A stretch of DNA of 64,000 nucleotides from contig NZ_QPCG01000003.1 of the NCBI RefSeq assembly GCF_003351025.1, positions 795,281-859,280 on the forward strand, given 5' to 3'. This document shows, in pieces, positions 42,873 to 51,354 of this stretch; position 1 is the first letter of the stretch; each line of letters starts with the position of its first letter. This DNA comes from Mucilaginibacter endophyticus (GTDB lineage: Bacteria; Bacteroidota; Bacteroidia; Sphingobacteriales; Sphingobacteriaceae). The notes beneath the pieces were generated by a model. It saw only the letters and a program-made list of their open reading frames with translations. It was not told the DNA's origin and searched no databases. A program made the translations under genes and the position numbers.

Positions 42873-44237
42873 ATGAATTATTCTACATTAAAGAAAACAG
42901 TCGCATTGTCATTTGCTTCTTTGATGGTTGCGGGTTTGGCTAACGCCCAGTCCGATTCAACCAAAACAACGGCAACTACAACGTCATCTGAAACCACAAC
43001 AGCCAAGGTATTTGGTGGTTTGGGTCAGTACAGGAAATTTAGCATCGGTATAAACGGTGGCGCAACTTCACAGTCACTGGCAACCGGTGGTTCAACCGAT
43101 TTCCAAAACAAAAAAATCAGCCTTGGTTACGGTATCTCATTTAAAGAGCAATTAGCACACTCATTTGCTTTACAATTAGATCTGAACGGTGGTAAAATTA
43201 AAGGTGAAAACCCAGTTTCAGCTGCTGGTACTTACCGCGATACTTATGTTAGCTACGATACCAAATTTTGGCAAGCAAGCTTAAGCGCGGTTGTTAACGT
43301 TGCTACTATCGATTTCATCCGTCGTAAAAACGCTGTTAACTTCTACTTCAAAGCAGGTGGTGGCTTAGCTTTCTATGATCCAACAATCACTCGTAATGAC
43401 GGTACTTCTACTTTCACTGGTCACTTTAAAAACAACGGTACCGATGGTACTCACTACGTGAAAGAATTAGTTATCCCTGTAGGTGCAGGTGTTAAATTCA
43501 GATTGAGCGATGTTGTTGCTTTAGATTTGGGTTATACTCAAAACTATGTTGATGGTGACAACTTAGACGGTTTCAAAAGGGCTTACCCTACTAAAGACCA
43601 CTACTCATACGCTTACGCTGGTTTAGACTTCACTTTAGGTTCGAAATCAAAACCAGTATTAGAGTGGGTTAACCCGGTAGCTATGATGTATGACGAACTG
43701 TATGATGCAGCTTTACGTCAGGAAGTTGAAGCTCTAAAAGGCCGTGTTGCTAACGTTGAAACTGCTGTTAATGACCTGAAAAAAGATTCTGACGGTGACG
43801 GTGTTGCTGATCAGTTTGACAAATGTCCAGGTACTGCTGCAGGTAGCGTAGTTGATGGTTCTGGTTGCGTTATCGTATTCCCTAAAGATACTGTTGCTGC
43901 TCCGGTTGCTACTGCTTACTCAAACATCCAGTTTGAATTTGATAGCTCAGTATTACGTACTTCATCTTACCCAGTGTTAGATGCTACTTCAGCTGACTTA
44001 CGTTCATCTGGTGCTGCTGTTGAAGTTGATGGTTTCGCTTCATCTGAAGGTACTGCTGCTCACAACTTGTCATTATCTAAAGACCGTGCTAACTCAGTAA
44101 AAACTTACTTAGTTAACTCTGGTGTTGATGCTAAGAAAGTGAAAGTAAAAGGTTACGGTGAAACTAACCCAATTGCTGACAACTCAACTGAAGAAGGTCG
44201 CGTACTTAACCGTCGTGTTCAATTCAAAAAGAAATAA
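42873..44237 (+). CDS. OmpA-family outer membrane protein with TSP3 hinge
   Basis: 454 residues. Signal peptide (SFASLMVAGLANAQ), a beta-barrel-like region with alternating aromatic strands (about 45-275), a coiled linker, a calcium-binding type-3 thrombospondin repeat (DSDGDGVADQFDKCPG), and a C-terminal OmpA peptidoglycan-binding domain (about 345-454: IQFEFDSSVLR, then VKVKGYGETNPIADN and GRVLNRRVQF). It anchors the outer membrane to the wall. Codons are strongly biased to T-ending forms (GGT, GCT, GTT, ACT), unlike neighbours, as expected for a very abundant protein. Confidence 0.92.
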   Translation: MNYSTLKKTVALSFASLMVAGLANAQSDSTKTTATTTSSETTTAKVFGGLGQYRKFSIGINGGATSQSLATGGSTDFQNKKISLGYGISFKEQLAHSFALQLDLNGGKIKGENPVSAAGTYRDTYVSYDTKFWQASLSAVVNVATIDFIRRKNAVNFYFKAGGGLAFYDPTITRNDGTSTFTGHFKNNGTDGTHYVKELVIPVGAGVKFRLSDVVALDLGYTQNYVDGDNLDGFKRAYPTKDHYSYAYAGLDFTLGSKSKPVLEWVNPVAMMYDELYDAALRQEVEALKGRVANVETAVNDLKKDSDGDGVADQFDKCPGTAAGSVVDGSGCVIVFPKDTVAAPVATAYSNIQFEFDSSVLRTSSYPVLDATSADLRSSGAAVEVDGFASSEGTAAHNLSLSKDRANSVKTYLVNSGVDAKKVKVKGYGETNPIADNSTEEGRVLNRRVQFKKK

Positions 44238-44260
44238 TATCTGATTAAAATATTATTTGC

Positions 44261-44290
44261 GAAGGCTCCGGATAACCCGGAGCCTTCTTT
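44261..44290 (+). terminator. Terminator of the OmpA-like gene
   Basis: Perfect 11-bp stem GAAGGCTCCGG (44261-44271) / CCGGAGCCTTC (44277-44287) with a five-base loop and following T-rich run. Confidence 0.9.
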
Positions 44291-44363
44291 GTTTTACATA
44301 GTTTTTTGCCTAATAGTTATACCTTATATAATAGGTACAGGTTTACAGCGGTAAAATTTTACG

Positions 44364-44371
44364 TAAGTTTG
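44364..44371 (+). promoter_or_regulatory. -7 element of the 47-residue ORF
   Basis: Exact TAAGTTTG. Its last base lies five bases before the ATG at 44376, so transcription would begin at or next to the start codon. Confidence 0.5.
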
Positions 44372-44375
44372 TGTA

Positions 44376-44519
44376 ATGTATTTCTTCAGGAAAAAAGATC
44401 CGAACCGTCCCGACAATTTCAATTTGCGGGTGATGCATTTTATAAATGCACTGGCTATTATTATGTTCCTGGCCGGGATCATCTGGAAACTGGTACAGGT
44501 ATTTATACTAAAAAAATGA
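44376..44519 (+). CDS. 47-residue single-helix membrane protein, coupled to ridA
   Basis: Short frame outside usual length cut-offs. Basic N-terminus MYFFRKKDPNRPDNF, then one hydrophobic helix (INALAIIMFLAGIIWKLVQ) and a lysine end. Its stop overlaps the ridA start as ATGA (44516-44519), which couples translation and is strong evidence that it is expressed. It resembles a small Bacteroidota protein family that I remember as DUF6728; that name is from memory and uncertain. The -7 element at 44364-44371 supports expression and possible leaderless translation. Function unknown. Confidence 0.72.
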   Translation: MYFFRKKDPNRPDNFNLRVMHFINALAIIMFLAGIIWKLVQVFILKK

Positions 44520-44893
44520 AAACAATCATCAATACCAACAATGCACCTGCCCCTATCGGGCCATATAGCCAGGCTACTTTAGCCGGTGGTTTTTTATTCG
44601 TTTCGGGCCAGATCCCTATCGATCCTTTGAGCGGCGAGCTTATCAGCAGTGACATCAAGGCCGAAGCAACACAGGTAATGGAAAACATTGAAGCCATTTT
44701 AACCGAAGCAGGTTTAGGCTTCGATAACATTGTAAAAACCAGCATTTTCTTAACCGATCTGCAAAACTTTGTACAGGTTAATGAAGTATACGGCACCTAT
44801 TTTACTGCCGATTTCCCGGCCCGCGAAACTATCCAGGTATCTGCTTTACCTAAAGGCGTAAATGTTGAGATCTCGGTTATCGCGGTTAAATAA
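44516..44893 (+). CDS. ridA: RidA family reactive-intermediate deaminase
   Basis: 125 residues, full length for RidA. The family motifs are APAPIGPYSQA near the N-terminus, GFLFVSGQIPIDPLSGEL, and the C-terminal FPARETIQVSALPKG.VEISVIAVK with the conserved arginine. It hydrolyses reactive enamine/imine products of PLP enzymes, preventing damage. The longer frame from 44306 is rejected because its N-terminus is unrelated and the small membrane ORF ends in the overlapping ATGA. Confidence 0.95.
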   Translation: MKTIINTNNAPAPIGPYSQATLAGGFLFVSGQIPIDPLSGELISSDIKAEATQVMENIEAILTEAGLGFDNIVKTSIFLTDLQNFVQVNEVYGTYFTADFPARETIQVSALPKGVNVEISVIAVK

Positions 44894-44898
44894 TACTT

Positions 44899-44931
44899 TG
44901 ATTTCGGAATTCGGATTTTCGATTTCGGATA
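44899..44931. repeat. Heptad repeat ATTTCGG
   Basis: Four consecutive 7-base units (ATTTCGG, AATTCGG, ATTTTCG, ATTTCGG), matching the array at 18838-18882, directly before copy 4 of the TTGTCTGAAC element. Confidence 0.6.
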
Positions 44932-45026
44932 TTGCCTGAACCGGAATTAAGAGAATTTATTGAATGAGCAGCATGCTCACCAAATTCAATAAATTCTCTT
45001 AATTCGTTTAATTCGAGTTCAGACAA
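44932..45026 (+). repeat. TTGTCTGAAC inverted-repeat element, copy 4
   Basis: Ends TTGCCTGAACCGGAATT (44932-44948) and AATTCGAGTTCAGACAA (45010-45026). Inside is a perfect 21-bp inverted repeat (44945-44965 with 44984-45004) around a small GAGCA/TGCTC hairpin, and the right half has AATTC at steps of exactly 9 bases. A degenerate second right end (ATTCAGACAA) follows at 45051-45060. Confidence 0.78.
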
Positions 45027-45070
45027 CATTTTCTAATTCAGTAAATTCTGATTCAGACAACTACCAATCA

Positions 45071-47170
45071 ATGAATCCTTTTCAAACGCCACTTGTTTAT
45101 TTAAAAGGTGTAGGCCAGTCAAGGGCCGAAGTTTTGAAAAAGGAACTTGAGCTGCACACGTTTGAAGATTTGCTGCGGCATTTCCCGTTCAGGTATATTG
45201 ACCGCACCCGGTTTTATAAGGTAAGGGAGATTAGGGAGGAGTTACCTTATGTGCAGGTACTGGCCCGGATAGTGAGTAAAGAAGTTGTGGGCGAAAAACA
45301 AAGCCGCCGCCTGGTAGTAAAGGCTAAAGACGATACTGGCATTATAGAACTTGTATGGTTTAAGGGCATTAACTGGATTGAGAAAACCATTATTCCCGGC
45401 AAGGTTTATATACTGTTTGGCAAGCCGGGATTTTTTAATATGATGCCCCAAATGGCGCATCCCGAAATGGAATTATATGTGCCGGGGGCCCAGAAACAAG
45501 GCAATCTTTCTTTACAACCCGTATACAATTCAACAGAAAAGCTCAAGCAATTTTCGCTGGATACCAAAGGTATCCAGAAGTTAACCGCCTCATTGCTTGA
45601 CCAGCACGCTAAAGATATTCGGGAGAACCTGCCTTTATATATCATAAACCAGTTTAAGCTACTCAACCGGGCCGATGCTTACCGTAACATCCATTTTCCG
45701 GGTGATGCTACTTTGCTTAACGAAGCCTTGATCCGTTTGAAGTTTGAAGAGTTGTTTTTCCTTCAGCTCAAATTACTCAAGAATAAGCTATTGCATACCC
45801 AAAAGTTTAAGGGAAATGTGTTTGATAAGGTTGGGCATTATTTTAATGAGTTTTACCACAACAAACTACCTTTCACGCTGACTGATCCGCAAAAGAGGGT
45901 ATTGAAAGAGATACGGCAGGATACCCAGCGCGGTATACAAATGAACCGCCTTTTACAGGGCGACGTAGGCAGCGGTAAAACCGTAGTAGCGTTGATGAGC
46001 ATGCTGATTGCTATTGATAATGGTTTCCAAACCTGTATCATGGCACCCACCGAGATCCTGGCCACTCAGCATTATCAAACCATTAAAAGCTTGGTTGGCG
46101 ACGATTTTATTGAAGTGGCATTGCTAACCGGTTCTACCAAACAAAAAGACCGCAAAGTACTGCATCAAAAACTTGAAGACGGCGATCTGAAAATACTGGT
46201 TGGTACACATGCGCTTATTGAGGATAAAGTGCAGTTTAAAAACCTTGGCTTTGTGGTAATTGATGAGCAGCACCGTTTTGGCGTTGAACAGCGCTCAAAG
46301 CTTTGGCGTAAAAATATCATCCCCCCACACATCCTGGTAATGACGGCCACTCCTATCCCGCGCACGCTGGCCATGACGCTGTATGGCGATCTGGATGTTT
46401 CGGTAATTGACCAGTTACCGGCTGGGCGTAAGCCAATTAAAACCGTCCATTTTTTTGAAAACCAGCGGCTACGCATGTTTGGTTTTATGAAACAGGAGAT
46501 AGCGTTGGGCAGGCAGATCTACGTGGTATATCCGCTGATACAGGAAAGTGAAAAACTCGATCTGAAAAACCTGGAGGATGGCATCGAAGCTATGTCACGC
46601 GAGTTCCCGTTGCCCAACTACCGATTGAGTATTGTTCACGGCAAAATGAAGCCTGCCGATAAAGATTTTGAAATGCAGCGTTTTATTAAGCACGAAACGC
46701 AGATCATGGTGGCCACCACCGTTATTGAGGTAGGCGTGAATGTGCCTAATGCCTCGGTGATGATCATTGAAAATGCCGAACGTTTTGGCCTGTCGCAACT
46801 ACACCAGTTAAGGGGCCGGGTTGGGCGTGGCGCAGAACAATCCTATTGTATTTTGATGAGCAGCCACAAACTGAGTAACGACGGCAAGATCAGGCTGGAT
46901 ACGATGGTAAAAACCAACAACGGTTTCGAGATTTCGGAGATTGACTTGCAATTGCGTGGCCCCGGCAATATTGAAGGCACCCAACAAAGTGGCGTAGTTG
47001 ATTTAAAGCTGGCCAACCTGGCCACCGACCAGGAACTGCTTTTTAAAGTACGCAAATGTGTTGAAGCTATATTTGAGAAAGACCCACAGCTGGCACATCC
47101 CGAAAACCAGGTATTGCACCACGCCTTTGAAGTAAAAAACGCCGGATTAAGTTGGGATAAGATATCATAA
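45071..47170 (+). CDS. recG: ATP-dependent DNA helicase RecG
   Basis: 699 residues. The N-terminal OB-fold wedge domain (about 1-160) is followed by superfamily 2 helicase motifs: Walker A QGDVGSGKT (296-304), DEQH box (398-401, DEQHRFG), TATPIPRTLAM, and the C-terminal ARG motif region with VATTVIEVGVNVPNAS and LHQLRGRVGRG. RecG reverses stalled forks and processes branched DNA. Copy 4 of the dispersed element lies just before its start. Confidence 0.95.
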   Translation: MNPFQTPLVYLKGVGQSRAEVLKKELELHTFEDLLRHFPFRYIDRTRFYKVREIREELPYVQVLARIVSKEVVGEKQSRRLVVKAKDDTGIIELVWFKGINWIEKTIIPGKVYILFGKPGFFNMMPQMAHPEMELYVPGAQKQGNLSLQPVYNSTEKLKQFSLDTKGIQKLTASLLDQHAKDIRENLPLYIINQFKLLNRADAYRNIHFPGDATLLNEALIRLKFEELFFLQLKLLKNKLLHTQKFKGNVFDKVGHYFNEFYHNKLPFTLTDPQKRVLKEIRQDTQRGIQMNRLLQGDVGSGKTVVALMSMLIAIDNGFQTCIMAPTEILATQHYQTIKSLVGDDFIEVALLTGSTKQKDRKVLHQKLEDGDLKILVGTHALIEDKVQFKNLGFVVIDEQHRFGVEQRSKLWRKNIIPPHILVMTATPIPRTLAMTLYGDLDVSVIDQLPAGRKPIKTVHFFENQRLRMFGFMKQEIALGRQIYVVYPLIQESEKLDLKNLEDGIEAMSREFPLPNYRLSIVHGKMKPADKDFEMQRFIKHETQIMVATTVIEVGVNVPNASVMIIENAERFGLSQLHQLRGRVGRGAEQSYCILMSSHKLSNDGKIRLDTMVKTNNGFEISEIDLQLRGPGNIEGTQQSGVVDLKLANLATDQELLFKVRKCVEAIFEKDPQLAHPENQVLHHAFEVKNAGLSWDKIS

Positions 47171-47225
47171 GGCGATTAGCAAGCTCACTACCTTGCTCCA
47201 CTCATCGCAATAACAACTCGTTTTA

Positions 47226-47591
47226 TTAATACTCTCCTATTGATAGCATTACCAGCGTACAGGCATAAGCTGTTTCGATACCCTTTTCGTTGGCTTTGCG
47301 CCGGAGCTCGGTATTTTCGGTACCGGGGTTAAATATTATTCGTTTGGGATTGGTGTTCAGGATGTAGTCATAGAGCGGCGGCTGATTTTGCGGGCCAACA
47401 TACAGCGTTATGGTATCAATATCATGATGTATAGTTTCAGGCCTTTCAATAGGCACACCTGCTACCTCTCCCGTTTTTATGCCGACGTTAACAATGGGAT
47501 GCCCCCGTTCAACCAAACGGGTAGCCGCAAAATTGGCATACCTGCTGGTATCGGGTGTTGCCCCTAATATTAATGTTTTCTTATCAGCCAT
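47226..47591 (-). CDS. CoA-binding protein (YccU-like)
   Basis: 121 residues, a single CoA-binding Rossmann domain: TLILGATPDTSRYANFAATR, VNVGIKTGEVAGVPIE and the C-terminal IIFNPGTENTEL then YACTLVML. Such proteins bind CoA or related nucleotides; the activity is not known. It is the last gene of a coupled operon (FAD protein, DinB protein, then this; eight-base overlap with the DinB gene). Confidence 0.9.
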   Translation of the reverse strand: MADKKTLILGATPDTSRYANFAATRLVERGHPIVNVGIKTGEVAGVPIERPETIHHDIDTITLYVGPQNQPPLYDYILNTNPKRIIFNPGTENTELRRKANEKGIETAYACTLVMLSIGEY

Positions 47592-48066
47592 TGATCATCC
47601 TGTTTAATAAAGCAATTTGCGCAGAGTGATAAATATGATGCTGTATCAAACCCGCCACCTGATACTCGTAAGTTTCGCCCGTTTCGTCAGCTCCCGACTT
47701 ACCGGCAACAGGTTCACTCCACCTTTCTTCCGGGAAATTCTGAATAAAACCTGCCAAATTTACATTTACCAGCTTTATATCTTCAACAATCCATTTCCAC
47801 TTTTGTTCTTCGGGCAGGCCGGGCTCAGGCCAATCACCACGCACGGGCATTTGAGCATCCATGCCGTTCATGCGGTCCATTACCTCTTCGGTCCAACCAG
47901 TCATGTGCAAAATAATGGCAGCAATATTATGTACCGAGCCCACAGGTTTTTCATAAGCGGCCTCAAAGCTGATGCTCTCAACAATACTATAAACAGATGG
48001 GCCATACCATGGGTTGCCCGATAACACATTTTCAAGCTCGGCGGCTAATTTTTGAGATGTTGTCAT
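47584..48066 (-). CDS. DinB family protein
   Basis: 160 residues. Four-helix DinB/YfiT-like bundle; His62, His147 and His151 in AIILHMTGW and LIQHHIYHSAQIALL are the typical metal ligands. DinB/YfiT proteins are thiol or metal-dependent transferases with unknown natural substrates. The longer frame is rejected because the start at 48066 overlaps the upstream stop as ATGA. Middle gene of a three-gene operon. Confidence 0.88.
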   Translation of the reverse strand: MTTSQKLAAELENVLSGNPWYGPSVYSIVESISFEAAYEKPVGSVHNIAAIILHMTGWTEEVMDRMNGMDAQMPVRGDWPEPGLPEEQKWKWIVEDIKLVNVNLAGFIQNFPEERWSEPVAGKSGADETGETYEYQVAGLIQHHIYHSAQIALLNRMING

Positions 48067-49613
48067 GATAATATTTTTAAAGCAGCGTTTGCACAATTAA
48101 TACCATCAATTGCAGCAGAAATTATACCACCGGCATAACCCGCACCCTCGCCACAAGGAAAAAGCCCGGTAACCTGGGGGTGCTGCAATGTTTCCCTATC
48201 GCGCGGTATTTTTACCGGCGATGATGTACGCGATTCAACACCTACCAGAATTGCTTCGTTGGTGAAATAACCTTTCATTTTTTTACCAAACACAGGCAGT
48301 GCCTTACGCAAACGCTCGTTGATCCAGCCCGGTAAAACCTCTTTCAACTCCACACTTTTAGTCCCAGGCAGGTATGAATTAACAGGCAAATCGGTTGATA
48401 AACGGTTCTGCACAAAATCAACCATGCGCTGACCGGGAGCAACCAGGTTACCACCGCCAGCCATAAAAGCAGCCTGCTCAACCTGCTTCTGGAAATTAAG
48501 CATTTTAAACGGATCGTTATCGTCGCCGGCAACATCTTCCAGATTAATTTGTACTACGGTACCTGAATTAGCAAAAGGATTGTTCCTTTTTGACGGGCTC
48601 CATCCGTTCACCACTATCTCACCGGCTTCGGTTGAGCACGGCGCTATGATACCACCGGGGCACATACAAAAAGAGAACACACCACGATCATCAACCTGTT
48701 CAACCAGGCTATAGTATGAAGGTGGCAAATCAGGCCCACGATGTTCGCAATGGTATTGGGCACGGTCAATTATTTCCTGCGGATGCTCAATCCTTACACC
48801 CAGGGCAAAAGGCTTGGCCTCGATCAAAATATTTTGACTGTGCAACATCTCAAACACATCCCTTGCCGAATGGCCTGTAGCCAGGATCACCGCATCGGAA
48901 GTAATTTTTTCACCTGCTGAGGTTTTTACCCCTTTGATCTTCCCAAAGTCAACCAGCAGTTGGGTTACTTTGGCATCAAACATGATCTCACCGCCCGCGT
49001 TCAGCACGGTTTCGCGCATGGCGGTGATAATTTGAGGCAATTTATTGGTGCCGATATGCGGCCGCGCGTCAATCAGGATATCTTCGGCAGCACCATGGGC
49101 TACAAACATTTTTAATACCTGGTTCACGTCGCCACGCTTGGTTGAGCGGGTATATAGTTTACCATCAGAGTAAGTACCTGCCCCACCCTCGCCAAAGCAG
49201 TAATTTGATTCGGGATTTACAAGGCCCTGTTTATTAATATTGGCCAAATCCCGGCGGCGTTGTTTTACATCTTTGCCCCGTTCAATAACAATCGGCTTCA
49301 ATCCCAATTCGATACATTGCAAAGCGGCAAATAACCCGGCAGGGCCCGCGCCTACGATGATTACCGGTCGACCAAATTGTACGTTGGGATAATTTACAGT
49401 AAAAACTTCGGGCTGATAGGCCTCCTGCATAAAAACCTTCACCTGCATGCGGTAAACCACACGGCGGCCACGCGCATCAATAGAACGTTTTAGGATTTTT
49501 AATGCCGTAATATTTTTCAGGGGGGTCTTAAGCGCCGATGCAGCAAGTTGCTTTAAAACGGCCTCATCTTCCTGCCGCCCGGGAGGGCAAACTATCTCTG
49601 TTTCTTTTGTCAT
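48063..49613 (-). CDS. FAD-dependent oxidoreductase (COG2509-like)
   Basis: 516 residues. FAD fold GAGPAGLFAALQCIELGLKP with the acidic residue in VIERGKDVKQRRRD, the active-site region with NYCFGEGGAGTYSDGKLYTR, and a second glycine motif CGEGAGYAGGIISAAIDG at the C-terminus. It belongs to the large conserved FAD-dependent protein family whose reaction is unknown. First gene of an operon with DinB and CoA-binding proteins. A plasmid-like or tRNA-modification role cannot be claimed from sequence. Confidence 0.88.
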   Translation of the reverse strand: MTKETEIVCPPGRQEDEAVLKQLAASALKTPLKNITALKILKRSIDARGRRVVYRMQVKVFMQEAYQPEVFTVNYPNVQFGRPVIIVGAGPAGLFAALQCIELGLKPIVIERGKDVKQRRRDLANINKQGLVNPESNYCFGEGGAGTYSDGKLYTRSTKRGDVNQVLKMFVAHGAAEDILIDARPHIGTNKLPQIITAMRETVLNAGGEIMFDAKVTQLLVDFGKIKGVKTSAGEKITSDAVILATGHSARDVFEMLHSQNILIEAKPFALGVRIEHPQEIIDRAQYHCEHRGPDLPPSYYSLVEQVDDRGVFSFCMCPGGIIAPCSTEAGEIVVNGWSPSKRNNPFANSGTVVQINLEDVAGDDNDPFKMLNFQKQVEQAAFMAGGGNLVAPGQRMVDFVQNRLSTDLPVNSYLPGTKSVELKEVLPGWINERLRKALPVFGKKMKGYFTNEAILVGVESRTSSPVKIPRDRETLQHPQVTGLFPCGEGAGYAGGIISAAIDGINCANAALKILS

Positions 49614-49656
49614 GACTAATGCCGGGTTTTTATCCCGGATGATGCAAAGTTAAGAA

Positions 49657-49692
49657 ACCCCCTCTAAATCTCCCCCCTAAAGGGGACACTTT
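49657..49692. repeat. C-rich hairpin repeat
   Basis: CCCTCTAAATCTCCCCCCTA then AAGGGGACACT, the same word order as at 12287-12314. Confidence 0.6.
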
Positions 49693-49752
49693 TAAAAGCC
49701 GCTGCCATGAAGATTTTACTTGCGCCTGTTTTTAACGAGGGCTTAAAATGGG

Positions 49753-49771
49753 TTTGCGTTTGTAACGCAAA
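49753..49771. promoter_or_regulatory. TTTGCGTT-TGT-AACGCAAA palindrome
   Basis: Perfect 8-bp arms with a three-base centre, about 180 bases before the ECF sigma factor gene. It looks like an operator or a short hairpin. Confidence 0.35.
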
Positions 49772-49951
49772 TCATGATCATTCACCTCCTTTTAGTGGTG
49801 TTCAATAAAGCTAAAACCGTTCGGGTTTGCACAATGACCGTACGCTATCGAACAGTTTTAAAATACCATTAAAAATAAATTACTGAAAATCAATAAATTA
49901 CAAAATGGCACTCAGATTGGCATGCACCTCATGTATTTAAATAATAAAAAA

Positions 49952-50527
49952 ATGACTACCGCCGACGAACGCTTACACACAATATGGAATGGCTGCCTGA
50001 GTAACGACAGAAAAAGCCAGGAACAATTATACAGGTTATTAGCACCCCGCATGCTTGCAGTTTGCATGCGTTATGCAACCGATAAAGACGAGGCACAAGA
50101 TATATTACAGGAAGGTTTTATCAAAATGTTCCGCAACATGAAAAACTACCGTGGCGAAGGTAGCCTGGAAGGATGGATCCGTCGCATTATGGTACATTGC
50201 GCCATATCACGCTACCGCAAATTAAAACCGATGGTTTTGGTTGATGATTTCGCGGCAGAAGAAGCTTCGGCTGTGCCTATCAGCAGTTCATATAACGATA
50301 ACGGCCTTGAAGCTAAAGACCTGATGAAACTGGTACAAAAACTACCAAAAACATACCGCTCTGTTTTTAACATGTACGCTATTGAAGGTTACTCGCACCA
50401 GGAAATCGGTTCATCACTAGGTATGAGCGAACTATTATCGCGCACTACCTTGCACCGCGCCCGTACACTTTTAAAAGAAATGGTAGCCAAGCTAACCATG
50501 CGCGAAGAACATTGCCTGGCAGGATAA
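49952..50527 (+). CDS. ECF-type RNA polymerase sigma factor
   Basis: 191 residues starting MTTADERLHTIWNGCLSNDR. Region 2 has ATDKDEAQDILQEGFIKMFR and GSLEGWIRRIMVHCAISRYR; region 4 has LPKTYRSVFNMYAIEGYSHQ and IGSSLGMSELLSRTTLHRAR. It belongs to a sigma group common in Bacteroidota. The turn after GMSE is LLS where relatives have GTS (from memory), which may change promoter recognition. The longer frame from 49922 is possible but starts with an unlikely MHLMYLNNKK. No anti-sigma gene is adjacent. Confidence 0.9.
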   Translation: MTTADERLHTIWNGCLSNDRKSQEQLYRLLAPRMLAVCMRYATDKDEAQDILQEGFIKMFRNMKNYRGEGSLEGWIRRIMVHCAISRYRKLKPMVLVDDFAAEEASAVPISSSYNDNGLEAKDLMKLVQKLPKTYRSVFNMYAIEGYSHQEIGSSLGMSELLSRTTLHRARTLLKEMVAKLTMREEHCLAG

Positions 50528-50571
50528 GCCGATCCTGCCATTAACCTTACACAAATCATTTACAAAGCTGT

Positions 50572-50597
50572 AGCCCCTGATGGGGCTTTCTGCTTTT
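50572..50597 (+). terminator. Terminator of the second ECF sigma factor gene
   Basis: Stem AGCCCC / GGGGCT (50572-50587) with a TGAT loop and a T-rich run. Confidence 0.75.
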
Positions 50598-50772
50598 ATA
50601 AGTGGTCAGATACTGTGCAAATTTTCTCATATCGCACTTCGCATACCTCATATCCTTTTATAACTTACCGAAAAGCCGTATCTTGACACCTTGTCAGCAT
50701 ATGCCTTGTTTGTAACAACGGTACGTGATTTGCACTCTAACCCGAAACATCACATAAATACACGAAAAACAA

Positions 50773-51354
50773 ATGAAAAGATTATTCTCTGCTATATTAG
50801 TTATAGTGACAGTCATGTCCTTAAGCTCATGCAGCTATAACAGCATGGTTAAATTAGATGAGTCTGTTAAAGCAAAATGGGGAGCCGTACAAAGCGACTA
50901 TCAGCGCCGCAGCGACCTGATCCCGAATTTAGTTAATACTGTAAAAGGTGCTGCCAATTTTGAAAAAAGCACCTTAACAGCTGTTGTTGAGGCCCGTTCA
51001 AAAGCAACATCTGTACAGGTTGACCCTAATAAACTTACGCCAGAATCTATTAAAGCTTTCCAGGCCTCGCAAGGTGAATTGAGCGCTGCCCTTGGCAAAT
51101 TGCTTTCTATTACAGAAAACTATCCCGATCTGAAATCAAACTCAAACTTCCACGATCTGCAAATTCAGCTGGAAGGTACCGAAAACAGGATCAACGTATC
51201 CCGTAAGGATTTCAATGATGCAGTTCAGGAATACAACAGCAAAATCCGTTCGTTCCCGGCCAATATAACTGCCAAAATGTTTGGCTTTTCTGCAAAAGGT
51301 TATTTCACTGCCGAACCGGGTGCCGACAAAGCCCCTAAAGTAGAGTTTAATTAA
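50773..51354 (+). CDS. LemA family lipoprotein
   Basis: 193 residues. Lipobox LSSC (residues 17-20) in SLSSCSYNSM, then the LemA core with YQRRSDLIPNLVNTVKGAAN and ENRINVSRKDFNDAVQEYNSKI. LemA proteins often lie with TPM-domain proteins, as here, and are thought to act in envelope maintenance. Followed by two TPM genes in the same direction. Confidence 0.92.
   Translation: MKRLFSAILVIVTVMSLSSCSYNSMVKLDESVKAKWGAVQSDYQRRSDLIPNLVNTVKGAANFEKSTLTAVVEARSKATSVQVDPNKLTPESIKAFQASQGELSAALGKLLSITENYPDLKSNSNFHDLQIQLEGTENRINVSRKDFNDAVQEYNSKIRSFPANITAKMFGFSAKGYFTAEPGADKAPKVEFN

Larger units (their letters stand above)
49614..49951. other. Intergenic stretch with C-rich repeat and palindrome
   Basis: 338 bases between divergent genes. 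It contains a CCCTCTAAATCTCCCCCCT repeat with AAAGGGGAC (49661-49689), and a perfect 8-bp inverted repeat TTTGCGTT / AACGCAAA at 49753-49771. No clear -7 element was found for either gene. Confidence 0.5.
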
